From positions 1 to 55,018 of IMG/VR virus record IMGVR_UViG_3300032220_001325: a DNA stretch of 55,018 nt, one strand, 5' to 3'. This DNA comes from a virus. This document shows, in pieces, positions 1 to 14,046 of this stretch (position 1 is the first letter of the stretch; each line of letters begins with the position of its first letter). A program made the position numbers and the translations under genes. Below the pieces are notes generated by a model. It was not told the DNA's origin and ran no database searches. It saw only the letters and a program-made list of their open reading frames with translations.

Positions 1-4200
<4,200 letters not shown>

Positions 4201-4209
4201 TAACTATTC

Positions 4210-4219
4210 GAATATATAG
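4210..4219 (+). promoter_or_regulatory. GATATATA-type box, candidate late promoter
   Basis: GAATATATAG ends 7 nt before the ATG at 4226. Similar (G)ATATATA boxes recur before many genes in this window on both strands, 4-20 nt from the start codon. They resemble the -10-only late promoters of T4 (TATAAATA). Where the gap is this short a transcript would be nearly leaderless, so promoter function is tentative. Confidence 0.35.
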
Positions 4220-4225
4220 CTAATA

Positions 4226-4594
4226 ATGGCTACTAAGTATTATTTAGATTGGAAAGAAGTTGAAGAGGAATGGATAGGAACAGACTATATTTGGATAGAT
4301 GTTGCTATCTTGATTGAAGATACTGTAGGAGAAATATTAGGCGGTGATTACACTTTAGCTTTAGATGAAATGGATCCATGGGAATCCATGAAAAAAAAGT
4401 TAAAGGATAAAAGAATCGAGGAGGAAAAAATTGATGCCCTACTTGAAGTTATAGTTTCTGTAAAAGGAGAAGAAAAAAAATTATCCAAGAAAAAAGATAC
4501 TTCAACTAAAATATTAATTAAAGATATACAAAAAACTTTAGACAAGTACAGCAAAAATAAGGTGTACGTCAAAGCAGAAATTAAAGGAAGATAA
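4226..4594 (+). CDS. Hypothetical protein, 122 aa, charged
   Basis: Not recognised. The N-terminal half (MATKYYLDWKEVEEEWIG) is acidic and the C-terminal half is rich in Lys (KGEEKKLSKKKDT), suggesting a soluble, largely helical protein. It lies directly after the large collagen-like fibre gene, and its stop codon overlaps the next ATG as TAATG, so the two small genes are probably translated together. By position it may be an assembly factor or minor structural protein, but nothing in the sequence shows this. Confidence 0.7.
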   Translation: MATKYYLDWKEVEEEWIGTDYIWIDVAILIEDTVGEILGGDYTLALDEMDPWESMKKKLKDKRIEEEKIDALLEVIVSVKGEEKKLSKKKDTSTKILIKDIQKTLDKYSKNKVYVKAEIKGR

Positions 4595-5235
4595 TGCAAA
4601 ATTTCGGAGACTGGAAATCAAAAAATTCTACATCACCTATATTAGAAGCTCTAAATAGAGGCTCAATGGATCGAGTTTCCACTTTTGGATCAGTAGATCA
4701 GTTTATTGCAGGTCTTTTAGGTTCTAATTTTAATGCAGAGCCACATCAAGATACGACTTCAGTTCCTTCTAATGATACTAATTCTAAATTTGGAGAAGAA
4801 TTAAAACCACAAGGGGAAATAGAAAATCCTGTTATGGATCAATTCGACGACGAGAATGAGGAAGAAGAATTGGAAAATTCTGAAGAATCTGAAACAGATA
4901 AATCACTATATAAGATCTATAGAGACAAAGAAGAGATTTTTGAATGTAACATATCAGTTCAAGGAGCTAAGCTATCGTCTTCTCAGGTAAGATTAATATT
5001 TGACCATGAGATATGCAATCTGGTTTTTTACGGAAAAATTAGTAAAGACGGTAAATGCGTGGTTCCTCTTAAAAAAATGAATTTTTATCCAGAGAGATCT
5101 ACCGGAAGGGTAAGACTCGAAGTAATTGTAGACGACACTATTTTTATACCTTGGGAAGAAACATTTGTTGTGGAAGGAGCTAAAAAAGTAACAGTACAAA
5201 TAAAATCTCAGAAAAAGGTTGATTTTAGATTTTAA
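4594..5235 (+). CDS. Hypothetical protein, 213 aa, acidic linker and beta-rich C-terminus
   Basis: Not recognised. The start overlaps the upstream stop (TAATG). Residues 1-80 are low in hydrophobics, a strongly acidic stretch (residues about 85-108, many Glu and Asp) forms a linker, and the last 100 residues alternate hydrophobic and charged positions (YRDKEEIFECNISVQG onward), typical of a beta-sandwich. The arrangement suggests a flexible tail with a C-terminal binding domain. It is sandwiched between fibre genes, which suggests a virion or assembly role. Confidence 0.7.
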   Translation: MQNFGDWKSKNSTSPILEALNRGSMDRVSTFGSVDQFIAGLLGSNFNAEPHQDTTSVPSNDTNSKFGEELKPQGEIENPVMDQFDDENEEEELENSEESETDKSLYKIYRDKEEIFECNISVQGAKLSSSQVRLIFDHEICNLVFYGKISKDGKCVVPLKKMNFYPERSTGRVRLEVIVDDTIFIPWEETFVVEGAKKVTVQIKSQKKVDFRF

Positions 5236-5256
5236 TGTACCTAACTAAATTAGTAG

Positions 5257-6408
5257 ATGCCAAATCCTTTAGATTTAACCAATGTCAAGGTATCCGATAC
5301 TTTTCCAAGACTTGTCCAAACGGACGGGACTGGAGGTTATTATGATGGATTAGGAAATCCACTTAATATAGGAGGCGGTAGTGGTGCAGGACCAACAGGA
5401 TCTACTGGACCAACTGGACCAATCGGACCAACTGGAGCTACAGGTTCTTCTGTTAGCTTGGATACATGGCAATGGAATTCCATAGCTACTAATGGAAAAC
5501 TAATTACAGATAACGGGTTTTTAGGAAATGGTGAGGTAGTAATACAAATTACTGAAATATCCAATTCTGGTATTAATTATGGGAATTATCTTGCTTCATT
5601 AAAATCCGGGTCTATTATTTTATTAGACACACCAGTAGGCACATACACATATTTAGTATCGTCGGACCCAACAGATAATGGATCTTATTTTAATATTGGT
5701 GTATCACCTCTTCTAATAGCACAATCATCATATACTCCTCCTGTTAATACAGGCATAAAAGTATCTTTTATTCTCAGAGGATCTGGTGCTACTGGACCAA
5801 CAGGAAATAGCGGAGTTACTGGATCTACAGGACCAACAGGATCTATTGGAAACACAGGTCCTACCGGATCTGGATCAACAGGTGCTACTGGAGCAACTGG
5901 TGCTACTGGTGCTACTGGATTAGGAATTACTGGTGCTACTGGTCCAACAGGTGCTACTGAATTTTATTACCAACAAGCCCGTCCGTCTCCAGATCCAATA
6001 AACCTGGGAGCAAGATGGCTCGATAGTGACAACGGTATAGAGTATGTTTGGGTATTCGATGGATCTCAGTATCTTTGGATGCAGCCTACGCAATTAGGGA
6101 ATGTTACATATCAAGCTTCGTCCATCAACACATCATCATATTCGCCTACATTTTCATACGAGTACTATGGGGTAATATATATGGGAGGGATCTGTACTGT
6201 TACTTTACCCCTTGCAACCGTCCCAGATGACGAAGGGAGATTTATCAATATTGCAGACGAAGTAGGTGGGATTAGTGGAGGAGGAAGGGGTATTTTAGTA
6301 CAGGGACAGAGCGGACAGCTTATCAATGGTCAAACTTCCGTTCTTATGAAGATTGACTATATGAGTCTGAACTTTATGTTTCGAAATAATTCATGGAAAA
6401 CAATATAA
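5257..6408 (+). CDS. Collagen-like fibre protein, 383 aa
   Basis: The N-terminus ([24 protein letters not shown]) leads into a Gly-rich hinge and two collagen-like tracts (residues about 45-65 and 178-233) of GPTGSTG type that flank a globular insert. After the second tract comes a module with [19 protein letters not shown], which recurs in the collagen-like protein at 7643-9427 as [19 protein letters not shown]. The C-terminal 90 residues are beta-rich ([17 protein letters not shown]). Shared modules between neighbouring fibre genes point to duplication and shuffling. The likely role is a tail fibre or head decoration protein contacting the host surface (inference). Confidence 0.8.
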   Translation: MPNPLDLTNVKVSDTFPRLVQTDGTGGYYDGLGNPLNIGGGSGAGPTGSTGPTGPIGPTGATGSSVSLDTWQWNSIATNGKLITDNGFLGNGEVVIQITEISNSGINYGNYLASLKSGSIILLDTPVGTYTYLVSSDPTDNGSYFNIGVSPLLIAQSSYTPPVNTGIKVSFILRGSGATGPTGNSGVTGSTGPTGSIGNTGPTGSGSTGATGATGATGATGLGITGATGPTGATEFYYQQARPSPDPINLGARWLDSDNGIEYVWVFDGSQYLWMQPTQLGNVTYQASSINTSSYSPTFSYEYYGVIYMGGICTVTLPLATVPDDEGRFINIADEVGGISGGGRGILVQGQSGQLINGQTSVLMKIDYMSLNFMFRNNSWKTI

Positions 6409-6414
6409 AGAAAT

Positions 6415-7638
6415 ATGTCATACACATATACTGATGAAATAAAGTTTGCTAATACTACCAACTTTGATGCCTTTGGTAGACTTAGAGTTAGTAACCCATT
6501 TACACTCTTTGACTCAAGTCATAGATTTGCTGACAACAATCTTTGGTCATCAGCTACAGCAACGGGTGGTACGGCTACATTTAATGCTGCGCAGGGGCTA
6601 ATGGACTTAGATGTAACTGCAGCATCAGGTTCTGAGGTTGTTAGAGAAACCACTAAAGTATTTTCATATCAACCTGGTAAGAGTTTGCTGGTACTTAACA
6701 CATTTGTGATGAGCCCCGCTAAAACTAACCTCAGACAAAGAGTTGGCTATTATGGGGTAAACAATGGTTACTACTTAGAGCAGAACGATACCACAGTAAG
6801 TTTTGTAGAAAGAAGTTTTGTTACAGGTGCAGTAGTAAACACTCCAGTTGCTCAGGCAAGTTGGAATGTTGACCCGATGAATGGTTCAGGACCTAGCGGA
6901 ATTATGCTTGACCTAACAAAAGCTCAGATCTTATTTATGGACCTAGAGTGGTTAGGAGTAGGTACAGTTAGAATTGGGTTTATCATAGATGGTAATTATT
7001 ATGTTTGCCATAAGTTTAATCATGCTAACATTATTGCTACTACATATATCACAACTGCCTCATTGCCATTAAGATATGAGATAACTAATACAGGAGCCAC
7101 AAGTGGAGCAAGCACGTTAAAGCAAATATGCTCTAGTATATTGTCGGAAGGAGGATATGAGCTTCGCGGATTACAACAGGCTGTGTGTACACCAATAAAT
7201 TCTCCTAGAGCATTAACAACAGCTGCTACATTGTATCCTATAGTTTCATTGAGATTAAAATCAGCTAGACTAGATGGAATAGCTATAGCAACAGCTGTTT
7301 CTATAATAGGTAATACAGCTGCTAATTACAATTGGCAGCTGGTGTCATCAGGAGTAACTACAGGAGGAACGTGGATTAGCGCAGGATTAAATTCTTCAGT
7401 AGAATATAATTTAACAGGGACAGCTTTTGCAGGAGGAAGAATTATTGCATCAGGGTATTTTACAGCTACAGCAAACACGAGTGTGTCTATTGATATATTA
7501 AAGGCAGCATTGTTTAGCAACCAATTAGAAAGAGACGGTTTAACAGGAACACCTTATGAGTTTACAATAGCTATAGCAGCAGGCACAAATAACGAAAGTG
7601 CATTTGCATCAATGGACTGGGAAGAAATAAGCAGATAA
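6415..7638 (+). CDS. Phage structural protein, probable fibre or decoration, 407 aa
   Basis: It starts 6 nt after the upstream stop. The N-terminal motif [18 protein letters not shown] is of a kind common in virion proteins of large marine myophages, where it precedes a lectin-like beta-sandwich; that is a recollection of family flavour, not a database match. The body ([21 protein letters not shown] onward) is rich in Ser, Thr and Ala with alternating hydrophobics and no membrane segment. The protein at 10246-11682 has a similar overall plan, and both sit among collagen-like genes. Role in the virion surface is inferred from context. Confidence 0.7.
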   Translation: MSYTYTDEIKFANTTNFDAFGRLRVSNPFTLFDSSHRFADNNLWSSATATGGTATFNAAQGLMDLDVTAASGSEVVRETTKVFSYQPGKSLLVLNTFVMSPAKTNLRQRVGYYGVNNGYYLEQNDTTVSFVERSFVTGAVVNTPVAQASWNVDPMNGSGPSGIMLDLTKAQILFMDLEWLGVGTVRIGFIIDGNYYVCHKFNHANIIATTYITTASLPLRYEITNTGATSGASTLKQICSSILSEGGYELRGLQQAVCTPINSPRALTTAATLYPIVSLRLKSARLDGIAIATAVSIIGNTAANYNWQLVSSGVTTGGTWISAGLNSSVEYNLTGTAFAGGRIIASGYFTATANTSVSIDILKAALFSNQLERDGLTGTPYEFTIAIAAGTNNESAFASMDWEEISR

Positions 7639-7642
7639 TTAT

Positions 7643-9427
7643 ATGCCAATAAGTTTTCCAACATCACCTTCAATAGGACAGATTTACGTTTTACCCACAG
7701 GTGAAGCCTGGGAATGGAATGGTGATGCTTGGCAGTCATTAGGGTCACCAGGTGTCACTGGTCCTGCTGGTCCTGTTGGTGCTACTGGAGCTACTGGAGG
7801 TACTGGGGCAACTGGTGCTACTGGACTAACAGGGGCAACTGGTGCTACTGGTGCTACTGGTGATCAAGGACCGGGAGGTTATGGAGGACTTTTATTTTAT
7901 CTTAATTATATAGAGGATACTAGTCCAACACTAACTCCTTTAACTCCTACTCAACTAACTACTATAACTGGTCAAACCATTCAGGCTACTACTGCTACTA
8001 CAATCACTCCTACCACAAATACTGATGTTAGTCTTTTAAGTTTAACCCCTGATCTGACAGATCCGCAAACTACAATTTCCTTCCAGACACCAAATTCTAA
8101 TACGGTGGATGCAATGGTGGTTCAATTTGCAATTTTTAGAAATCAGATAACAGGAACCCCTACAATTATACCTCCTGGAATATGGGAGTTGACTCTCTAT
8201 GCAAAAGCAGATGCTGGCAATGACATAGACAATATAGGCTTGCGTTATTTTCTTTTAGGAAGAAATTCATCAACAGGAGTCTATACGAATTTGGTAGCTA
8301 ATGGTTCGGATTTAGTTTATCTATACGACTCTGTTACATCTCAAGGATTAGCTCTTAGTCTAATTGTAGGGACTACGATTGATATTTCATCTTATGATTT
8401 ACTTCAAATTGTAATAACATCACGAAACAGAAATGCCACTAATCACGAAGCTCAGGTTTATTTCCAGTCTTCAAATGGTTATTCACATTTACATACGACA
8501 TTCACTGCATTAGGACCAACAGGACCAGCTGGGCCAACTGGACCAACTGGAGCTACAGGAATTGGAGTAACAGGACCTACAGGTTCCATTGGACCTACAG
8601 GATCAACAGGTTCTATTGGTCCAACTGGAATTACTGGTCCAACTGGAACAAGTTTTACATATTATGTTCAAGAACCTCCAGCACCTTCATCGCCTGTAGT
8701 GGGAGATAGATGGTACGATCTTTCTACCGGTATAGAATATGTTTACATCAATGATGGTAACACCTCACAATGGGTAACTCCTAATTCAGGAGGGGGATCC
8801 TCTGGTGGGGGATCTACAGGAGCTACTGGTCCAACTGGAGCTACTGGAACAGGAGTTACTGGGGCAACTGGAGCTACTGGAACAGGAGTTACTGGGGCAA
8901 CTGGAGCTACTGGTGCAACGGGATTAGGAGCTACTGGACCAACTGGAGCATCCGGTAATTCAAATGTTATAATAACACAGGGATTAGATTTATCAGTTGT
9001 TAGTGGTATTAGTTCAACTAAAATCGGTCAATATGAGGATGACGGAACAATCTATGATGTTTATAGACTTAATGCTAAGGTGAATGTTCCTGGAGGTAAT
9101 AATACTTACGTAAATTACATAGGTACTGTCACTATTACTGGAACCACTTTTAGACCTCACGCAACTCAGGGATTAGTTGATGCAAACGATCCTACTGGAT
9201 TTGTACAAGTTCAATCATCTTTGACTACTGGGGCATTAGTTTATGATCAGGTATTAACTTATGCAGCACCTGTCGATTTAATGACAGTGAACTACGATAA
9301 CACAGGATCAGCTTTAGACTATGATATATTTTTCATAGCAGGAAATGCTAATAATTTTAGATGCGATGTTTTTGTTGATTATCTATTTTTAGTAGATCGT
9401 GATGACCCTATATCATTTACTAACTAA
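7643..9427 (+). CDS. Collagen-like fibre protein, 594 aa
   Basis: The N-terminus carries [21 protein letters not shown] then NGDAW, a small WxWNGxAW module that also starts the protein at 9774-10244. Collagen-like tracts of GATGATG and GPTG type occupy residues about 37-75, 290-332 and 390-437. Between them lie a globular domain (residues 80-285) and a [14 protein letters not shown] module shared with the protein at 5257. The C-terminal 150 residues are beta-rich and end in a probable receptor-binding or trimerisation domain. Mosaic sharing of N-terminal, middle and shaft modules indicates recombination between neighbours. Confidence 0.8.
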   Translation: MPISFPTSPSIGQIYVLPTGEAWEWNGDAWQSLGSPGVTGPAGPVGATGATGGTGATGATGLTGATGATGATGDQGPGGYGGLLFYLNYIEDTSPTLTPLTPTQLTTITGQTIQATTATTITPTTNTDVSLLSLTPDLTDPQTTISFQTPNSNTVDAMVVQFAIFRNQITGTPTIIPPGIWELTLYAKADAGNDIDNIGLRYFLLGRNSSTGVYTNLVANGSDLVYLYDSVTSQGLALSLIVGTTIDISSYDLLQIVITSRNRNATNHEAQVYFQSSNGYSHLHTTFTALGPTGPAGPTGPTGATGIGVTGPTGSIGPTGSTGSIGPTGITGPTGTSFTYYVQEPPAPSSPVVGDRWYDLSTGIEYVYINDGNTSQWVTPNSGGGSSGGGSTGATGPTGATGTGVTGATGATGTGVTGATGATGATGLGATGPTGASGNSNVIITQGLDLSVVSGISSTKIGQYEDDGTIYDVYRLNAKVNVPGGNNTYVNYIGTVTITGTTFRPHATQGLVDANDPTGFVQVQSSLTTGALVYDQVLTYAAPVDLMTVNYDNTGSALDYDIFFIAGNANNFRCDVFVDYLFLVDRDDPISFTN

Positions 9428-9436
9428 CTATAAAAA

Positions 9437-9757
9437 ATGGCTTCTAGAATACAAGAAAAAATAGACACATATACTAATATCTTATTAAATAGATATCCAC
9501 CTGGTGTGCAATATTATAAGATTTCAATAGGTCATGTTAAAACAGATGATGCAGTATCTGATACGACACCTCACAGTTCTATATTCACATCGGACGATTC
9601 TCAGCCAGCTACTGCTTCAACTATATTCACAGACCAAGGAAAAACAATTAGATTAAAAGGTGCAGATTTATATTATCATGTTTTTGCAGCAGATGGTGCA
9701 GATCTTTCGTATATAATAAGAATAAATCCAAGCGGGATAGTAACTTTCCAATCATAA
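9437..9757 (+). CDS. Hypothetical virion-region protein, 106 aa
   Basis: Not recognised. It begins MASRIQEKIDTYTNILLNRY, a short amphipathic helix, followed by a beta-rich part ending in SYIIRINPSGIVTFQS. No membrane segment or signal peptide is seen. It lies 9 nt after one collagen-like gene and 16 nt before another, so it is part of the fibre operon; it could be a fibre chaperone or small tip protein, which remains a guess. Confidence 0.65.
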   Translation: MASRIQEKIDTYTNILLNRYPPGVQYYKISIGHVKTDDAVSDTTPHSSIFTSDDSQPATASTIFTDQGKTIRLKGADLYYHVFAADGADLSYIIRINPSGIVTFQS

Positions 9758-9773
9758 AATAATAGAATTCTAA

Positions 9774-10244
9774 ATGGCAGCTATAAATTTTCCAATACCG
9801 ACATTTGTAGGAGAGACCTATACCTTTAATGGAAGTACTTGGACATGGAACGGGTATGCTTGGATATTAGGACCAAATATAGGACCAACTGGGGCAACAG
9901 GTCCTTCCGGTTCTACTGGCTCTACTGGACCCGCAGGACCAACTGGGGCTACCGGATCATTTAATAAATTTACTGGAACATTTTCTCTGAATTTTGGATT
10001 TGCTTCTGGAGGGGAAGAAAGCACGACCTCAGCTACTATTACGAATTCCAATGTATTATTGGATTCAGTAATATATTTAGAATGGGATGTATCATCTAAT
10101 CATGAGTCAATAGAAGACCCGCTAATAGAGGATATATCTCTTATAATTGCCAGCAAAACAGCGGGTGTTGGATTTACAGTAAATGCCTTTGCCGCTAATA
10201 ACACATTCGGGATATATAATCTTAAATACACAATAATCAATTGA
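9774..10244 (+). CDS. Short collagen-like protein, 156 aa
   Basis: The N-terminus (FPIPTFVGETYTFNGSTWTW, then NGYAW) is the same module that starts the protein at 7643. One collagen-like tract (residues about 38-62, GPTGATGPSGSTG type) follows, then a compact beta-rich C-terminal domain of about 90 residues. It looks like a minimal version of the larger fibre proteins, with one attachment module, one shaft and one head. The next gene starts 1 nt after its stop codon. Confidence 0.75.
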   Translation: MAAINFPIPTFVGETYTFNGSTWTWNGYAWILGPNIGPTGATGPSGSTGSTGPAGPTGATGSFNKFTGTFSLNFGFASGGEESTTSATITNSNVLLDSVIYLEWDVSSNHESIEDPLIEDISLIIASKTAGVGFTVNAFAANNTFGIYNLKYTIIN

Positions 10245-10245
10245 T

Positions 10246-11682
10246 ATGAGTATAATAATAAAAAGTGGTAGTTCAACCTCATTAGCCTCAGTAGACACAA
10301 ATAACAATCTTCAGGTAAATACACCAGTAGATCCGGATATTTCTGGTTTTACAACTTTAACTACTGAAAGCGATGACGGAACAGTAACAGGATCTAGAAA
10401 GTTAATCAATCCCGAATCTTCTGATGACTATAGATTAAGAACAGGATTAGATCAAACTTTCTTTAATGAATATTTTCCTGGTACAACGATAAATGGTAAT
10501 ATTTGGAACACGCTTGTTACTGGTCATACTATTTCAGTTGCAGGTAATTTCGCTAACTTAAATGGAACAGTAACATCTGGAAACTTTTCTCAACTTAGAA
10601 CATGGAGACACTCGCCAGTTTTTATGACATTTCCAACTTATTGCGAGATAGATCTACAATTTACAAGCGTTCCTATCACTAATAATGTTTGCGAATGGGG
10701 ATTAGGGTTAGCAGCAACAACAGCAGCTCCAACAGACGGAGCATTTTTCAGAGTAAATGCACAGGGTGAATTTAGAGCAGTACTTAGTACAGGCGGTACT
10801 GAGATATTAGGTGCTGATATAAGTGCTCAACTGCCGACTATCAATACAACAAATGACTACTTGATAGTTTTATCAGAGAAAAACGCTGAATATTGGATTA
10901 ATGATATTTTAGTTGATTCTATACCAAGATCTGCAAATGCTGGTTCAACAACTTCATCAATGAATCTTCCATTATTTGTAAGACAATATAACAGCAACAC
11001 TGCTTCCACTGCAATGACTATTAAGGTGGGATACGTAAATATCTCACTTGGGGATATGAATACTGTTAAACCATGGCCACACTTGATGGCAGGAGCAGGA
11101 AGTATGGCTTATCAGGCACAAACTGGAGCGGCCACACTAGGATCAACATCAAATTTACTAAATAGCCTTCCTGCAACATCAACAAATGCTGCATTGTCAA
11201 ATACAACTGCTGTTTTGGGTAACGGTCTTGGCGGTCAATTCTCAATACAACCTACATTAACAGCTGGTACTGATGGAATAGTATTTAGTTATCAAGTCCC
11301 TACTGGAACTTCTACATTACCAGGTAAATCGTTATATGTGACTGGAGTTAAAATACAAGGCGCAGTTACTACTGTCTTAGCAGGTGGTCCTGTTGTATAC
11401 GCATATTCTCTTTGCTACGGAAGTACTGCCGTATCCCTAGCAACAGTTGAAGCTAACGGTACAGTAAAAGCTCCTAGAAGAATAGCGCTAGGATTTGAAA
11501 CTTTTGCTGCAACAGCAGCTGTAGGTACATTAGGAAGTCCTGGGGGTTGTTATATGGCATTCAATTCTCCTGTAGTGGTTCAGCCTGGTGAATATATAGC
11601 ATTAGCTGTTAGAAACTTAGGTACTGTAACCTCATCAGGGGTCATCACACTTTTAGTGGCGATTGATGGCTACTTTGAATAA
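10246..11682 (+). CDS. Phage structural protein, 478 aa
   Basis: It starts MSIIIKSGSSTSLASVDTNN followed by LQVNTP, an N-terminal tag similar in style to that of the 407-aa protein at 6415. The remaining 430 residues are Ser, Thr, Gly and Ala rich with few charges and no transmembrane segment, as expected for a beta-sandwich decoration or fibre protein. A GSPGGCYMAFNSPVVVQPGEYIALAVRN stretch near the C-terminus suggests a jelly-roll fold. It is the last member of the fibre block before small non-structural genes begin. No specific family is recognised. Confidence 0.65.
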   Translation: MSIIIKSGSSTSLASVDTNNNLQVNTPVDPDISGFTTLTTESDDGTVTGSRKLINPESSDDYRLRTGLDQTFFNEYFPGTTINGNIWNTLVTGHTISVAGNFANLNGTVTSGNFSQLRTWRHSPVFMTFPTYCEIDLQFTSVPITNNVCEWGLGLAATTAAPTDGAFFRVNAQGEFRAVLSTGGTEILGADISAQLPTINTTNDYLIVLSEKNAEYWINDILVDSIPRSANAGSTTSSMNLPLFVRQYNSNTASTAMTIKVGYVNISLGDMNTVKPWPHLMAGAGSMAYQAQTGAATLGSTSNLLNSLPATSTNAALSNTTAVLGNGLGGQFSIQPTLTAGTDGIVFSYQVPTGTSTLPGKSLYVTGVKIQGAVTTVLAGGPVVYAYSLCYGSTAVSLATVEANGTVKAPRRIALGFETFAATAAVGTLGSPGGCYMAFNSPVVVQPGEYIALAVRNLGTVTSSGVITLLVAIDGYFE

Positions 11683-11697
11683 ATAATCTTGAAGTTT

Positions 11698-12138
11698 ATG
11701 GAAATTAAAAGATTCATCAATTTTATAAAGGAGAGCACAGAAAATAAACTTGCTCCTAATCCTTCAAACTTGTCAATTATCAAGGATGATGGTAGAGAAT
11801 GTATGTTATTGCAAGATACCTCTACTGGTAAAAAATGGTTCTTTTACTACGATCATATAGACAAGCAGGATTTTTCAGAATTTGGTGAGGTTGATAAAAC
11901 ATATATCGGTAGAGACGAGGACGGAGATCCAGAATATGAGTACGATTATGAAAATTATGAACCTACAGAGGATGATAAATTAGAATACGTAAAAGCAAAG
12001 ATTAAAGATTTTAGTATAGGAAAAGGTATAGAGGGGCACGATAATGGAGATGATCTTGTTGAGATAGATCAAATGTTAGCACATGTTTTATTAGATACTT
12101 TTCCTAAATTTACACCAAAAGACCTAGACCTGCTATGA
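11698..12138 (+). CDS. Small acidic protein with capsid-targeting-like N-terminus, 146 aa
   Basis: An in-frame TTG lies at 11689, but the ATG at 11698 gives MEIKRFINFIKES, which matches the recurring N-terminal pattern in this window and resembles the T4 internal-protein targeting sequence (MKTYQEFIAEA) with an I-x-E site at residue 12. The rest is acidic (DEDGDPEYEYDYENYEPTED) and not recognised. If the resemblance is functional, the protein is packaged in the head and trimmed by the prohead protease. The stop overlaps the next start as ATGA, so it is coupled to the following gene. Confidence 0.65.
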   Translation: MEIKRFINFIKESTENKLAPNPSNLSIIKDDGRECMLLQDTSTGKKWFFYYDHIDKQDFSEFGEVDKTYIGRDEDGDPEYEYDYENYEPTEDDKLEYVKAKIKDFSIGKGIEGHDNGDDLVEIDQMLAHVLLDTFPKFTPKDLDLL

Positions 12139-12389
12139 AACATTTAAAACTATACGAAAATTTCCAAGATCAAGAAAGAAAGTATTTTACTGATTCTGAG
12201 ATTACATATTATCAAAAACTTTGGGATTGGTTGCATGAAAGACACAGGAATAATCAATTCTTTAGTAAAATCTGGAACCAAGCAAAAACAAAAAAATCTC
12301 TAACCAAAAAACAATGGATGGAGCTAGAATTTCTGTTGAAAAACGGAAAATCTAGATATGAAGCCGGTATTCTCCCCAGCAATTACTAA
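12135..12389 (+). CDS. Small basic protein with MKHLKLYENF start, 84 aa
   Basis: It starts in an ATGA overlap with the upstream gene. The N-terminus MKHLKLYENFQDQE is one of ten variants of the same leader-like pattern seen in this window, with an L-x-E site at residues 6-8. The remainder is basic and aromatic (QKLWDWLHERHRNNQFF) and ends SRYEAGILPSNY. Function unknown; it may be an internal head protein delivered with the DNA. Confidence 0.65.
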   Translation: MKHLKLYENFQDQERKYFTDSEITYYQKLWDWLHERHRNNQFFSKIWNQAKTKKSLTKKQWMELEFLLKNGKSRYEAGILPSNY

Positions 12390-12439
12390 TCACAAAACGA
12401 AACTATTTCTTCCTTTATTGTAGAATTTAATAAAGGTCC

Positions 12440-12646
12440 ATGGAGAAAAAATATAGATTTTTCTTTCATTACAGAAAACAAACCGGTGGGATGACCGTTC
12501 ATTTCAGAGGTCAATGTATCCCAGCATTTGATGTTGAATGTAAAGTCAAATGTGAGACTAAAAGAAATAAAACACAGCCTTATCTAGTTTTACAAGGATA
12601 TTGCAAAGATGTTCTGGTGGAAGAAGGAAAGGCAATTATAATATGA
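12440..12646 (+). CDS. Hypothetical protein, 68 aa
   Basis: Not recognised. A small, basic, beta-rich protein (MEKKYRFFFHYRKQTGGMTV). An imperfect inverted repeat (CTTTATT...AATAAAG, 12413-12435) lies just upstream of the ATG at 12440. The stop overlaps the next gene's ATG (ATGA at 12643-12646), indicating translational coupling. Confidence 0.55.
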   Translation: MEKKYRFFFHYRKQTGGMTVHFRGQCIPAFDVECKVKCETKRNKTQPYLVLQGYCKDVLVEEGKAIII

Positions 12647-13257
12647 CAACAAGACTTCGAAATTATGGAACATCAAATGATTTTTCTGAAGGACACAGAA
12701 GATGTCTTCCTGGAAGTTTTTGTCTTTTTGATATAGACGGATTTCTGTTAGACCAAAATGGTGATCCTAAATATATTTACGAAGGAAAATATAAAATGGA
12801 AACCAAAGATCGTGGAAATTTTATAGAAAAATTCTTCGACAGAAAAAATGTACAAGCTACCTTACTAAGAATAATTTCCCATAAAATTAAAGTCTACATT
12901 TGTGAGGAGTCTACCAATAAATGGTGGGAACTAGAAAATTCAGAGCTTAAAGAATGTCCGAATCCCCAATTAGATCTATTTAAAACAGAAAATAGAATTT
13001 ACGTAGAGGATATAATTACGGATAGACACTCAATCTCATCAGTATTCTTAAGAACAGAAGGAGAAAAACCATGCTCATTAGATCCTTTTGCTGATTACCT
13101 TTCAGATATGCTAGAAACCAAGAAGATCTTAGTTAATGATATACACGAGAGAGGAAAGATTTATCTTAAAGACAACGATACAACAGTAACTTGTGAATTA
13201 AATGAGGATTATGAGGGTGATTGGTACGAAGAATGGGAATCTTTAGATCTGGTTTGA
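12643..13257 (+). CDS. Hypothetical protein with possible PD-(D/E)XK-like motif, 204 aa
   Basis: The ATG at 12643 overlaps the upstream stop (ATGA) and is preferred over the longer frame from 12601. Residues 28-50 read FDIDGFLLDQNGDPKY...YEGKYK, an Asp-Gly followed by E-G-K, which is the spacing and pattern of PD-(D/E)XK nuclease cores and of phage proteins annotated as such; this is suggestive only. A Cys-rich or DNA-binding motif is not seen. Its 3' end overlaps the convergent minus-strand gene by 15 nt. Confidence 0.6.
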   Translation: MTTRLRNYGTSNDFSEGHRRCLPGSFCLFDIDGFLLDQNGDPKYIYEGKYKMETKDRGNFIEKFFDRKNVQATLLRIISHKIKVYICEESTNKWWELENSELKECPNPQLDLFKTENRIYVEDIITDRHSISSVFLRTEGEKPCSLDPFADYLSDMLETKKILVNDIHERGKIYLKDNDTTVTCELNEDYEGDWYEEWESLDLV

Positions 13258-14019
13258 ATCTCGCCATTCTGATTCGTTCTGAACATATTCTTCAAAATTA
13301 ACTTCAGCATCTTCCCAGAAAGTATCTATTCTTTCCTGAACCATATCTAGATCTTTTTCTAAATCTTGTAATTCTTTAAGATTTTCTTCTAGGGAAGATA
13401 TTGCAACTTTACTTTCGTCTTCTGCGTATTTTACATTTTCAAAATCACCAACCTCGATCTCGAATGCCTTAAGAAGATTGGATCCTTTTTTTGTTTCCTC
13501 GTCATCCTCATAGAATTTTTTCCATTCTTGATATTCTTCCTCATCTATCTCATCGGTTAAATCATTTAGATACGAGAGATTATCCTCTATCACAGATTCG
13601 GGATCTGTTATTAGATTAGATTTATGTTTTAGTATTAGCCATCCTCCACTTCTACCAGTAACAAACCAATCATCAAAATTCTCACTATTTTCTATGATAT
13701 CATCTCCTGACATTTGTAAATTGTCAGTGAGAAAAGAATCCCACATATGATTCACTTCTTCCTCCGAATATCCATACTTTTTAGATAGATCCTCTGTATC
13801 TGGAAATGTTCTTGATTTTATATTGAATTCAAATCCGTCACTATCGTGTCTGTCATATTCAAAATTTTTAGTGAGATATTTTTGCTTAGTCATTATCGCA
13901 TCAGTGAGATCGTTGATCTTCTCTGACCACGGAAACCTTTGGTCTATTTCAAAATCATAAGAATCGGATTCATTAATAAATTGGGAAAATCTTAGTATTA
14001 AGTTCTTAAATTGATTCAT
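13243..14019 (-). CDS. Acidic coiled-coil protein with capsid-targeting-like N-terminus, 258 aa
   Basis: The N-terminus MNQFKNLILRFSQFINES carries the FxxFINES form of the recurring leader, with an I-x-E site before Ser. The body is very acidic, and the last 70 residues (SSLEENLKELQDLEKDLDMVQERI) form a clear coiled coil. It is encoded on the minus strand, convergent with the preceding gene, and is preceded by a GGGATATATAG box 8 nt from its ATG. Likely packaged in or assembled with the head; function unknown. Confidence 0.7.
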   Translation of the reverse strand: MNQFKNLILRFSQFINESDSYDFEIDQRFPWSEKINDLTDAIMTKQKYLTKNFEYDRHDSDGFEFNIKSRTFPDTEDLSKKYGYSEEEVNHMWDSFLTDNLQMSGDDIIENSENFDDWFVTGRSGGWLILKHKSNLITDPESVIEDNLSYLNDLTDEIDEEEYQEWKKFYEDDEETKKGSNLLKAFEIEVGDFENVKYAEDESKVAISSLEENLKELQDLEKDLDMVQERIDTFWEDAEVNFEEYVQNESEWRDSNQI

Positions 14020-14026
14020 ATCGAAA

Positions 14027-14037
14027 CTATATATCCC
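14027..14037 (-). promoter_or_regulatory. GATATATA-type box for the minus-strand gene
   Basis: On the minus strand this reads GGGATATATAG and ends 8 nt before the start codon at 14019. It is the same box found upstream of many genes here and supports the idea of a phage-specific promoter used on both strands. Confidence 0.35.
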
Positions 14038-14046
14038 TCATTTTAT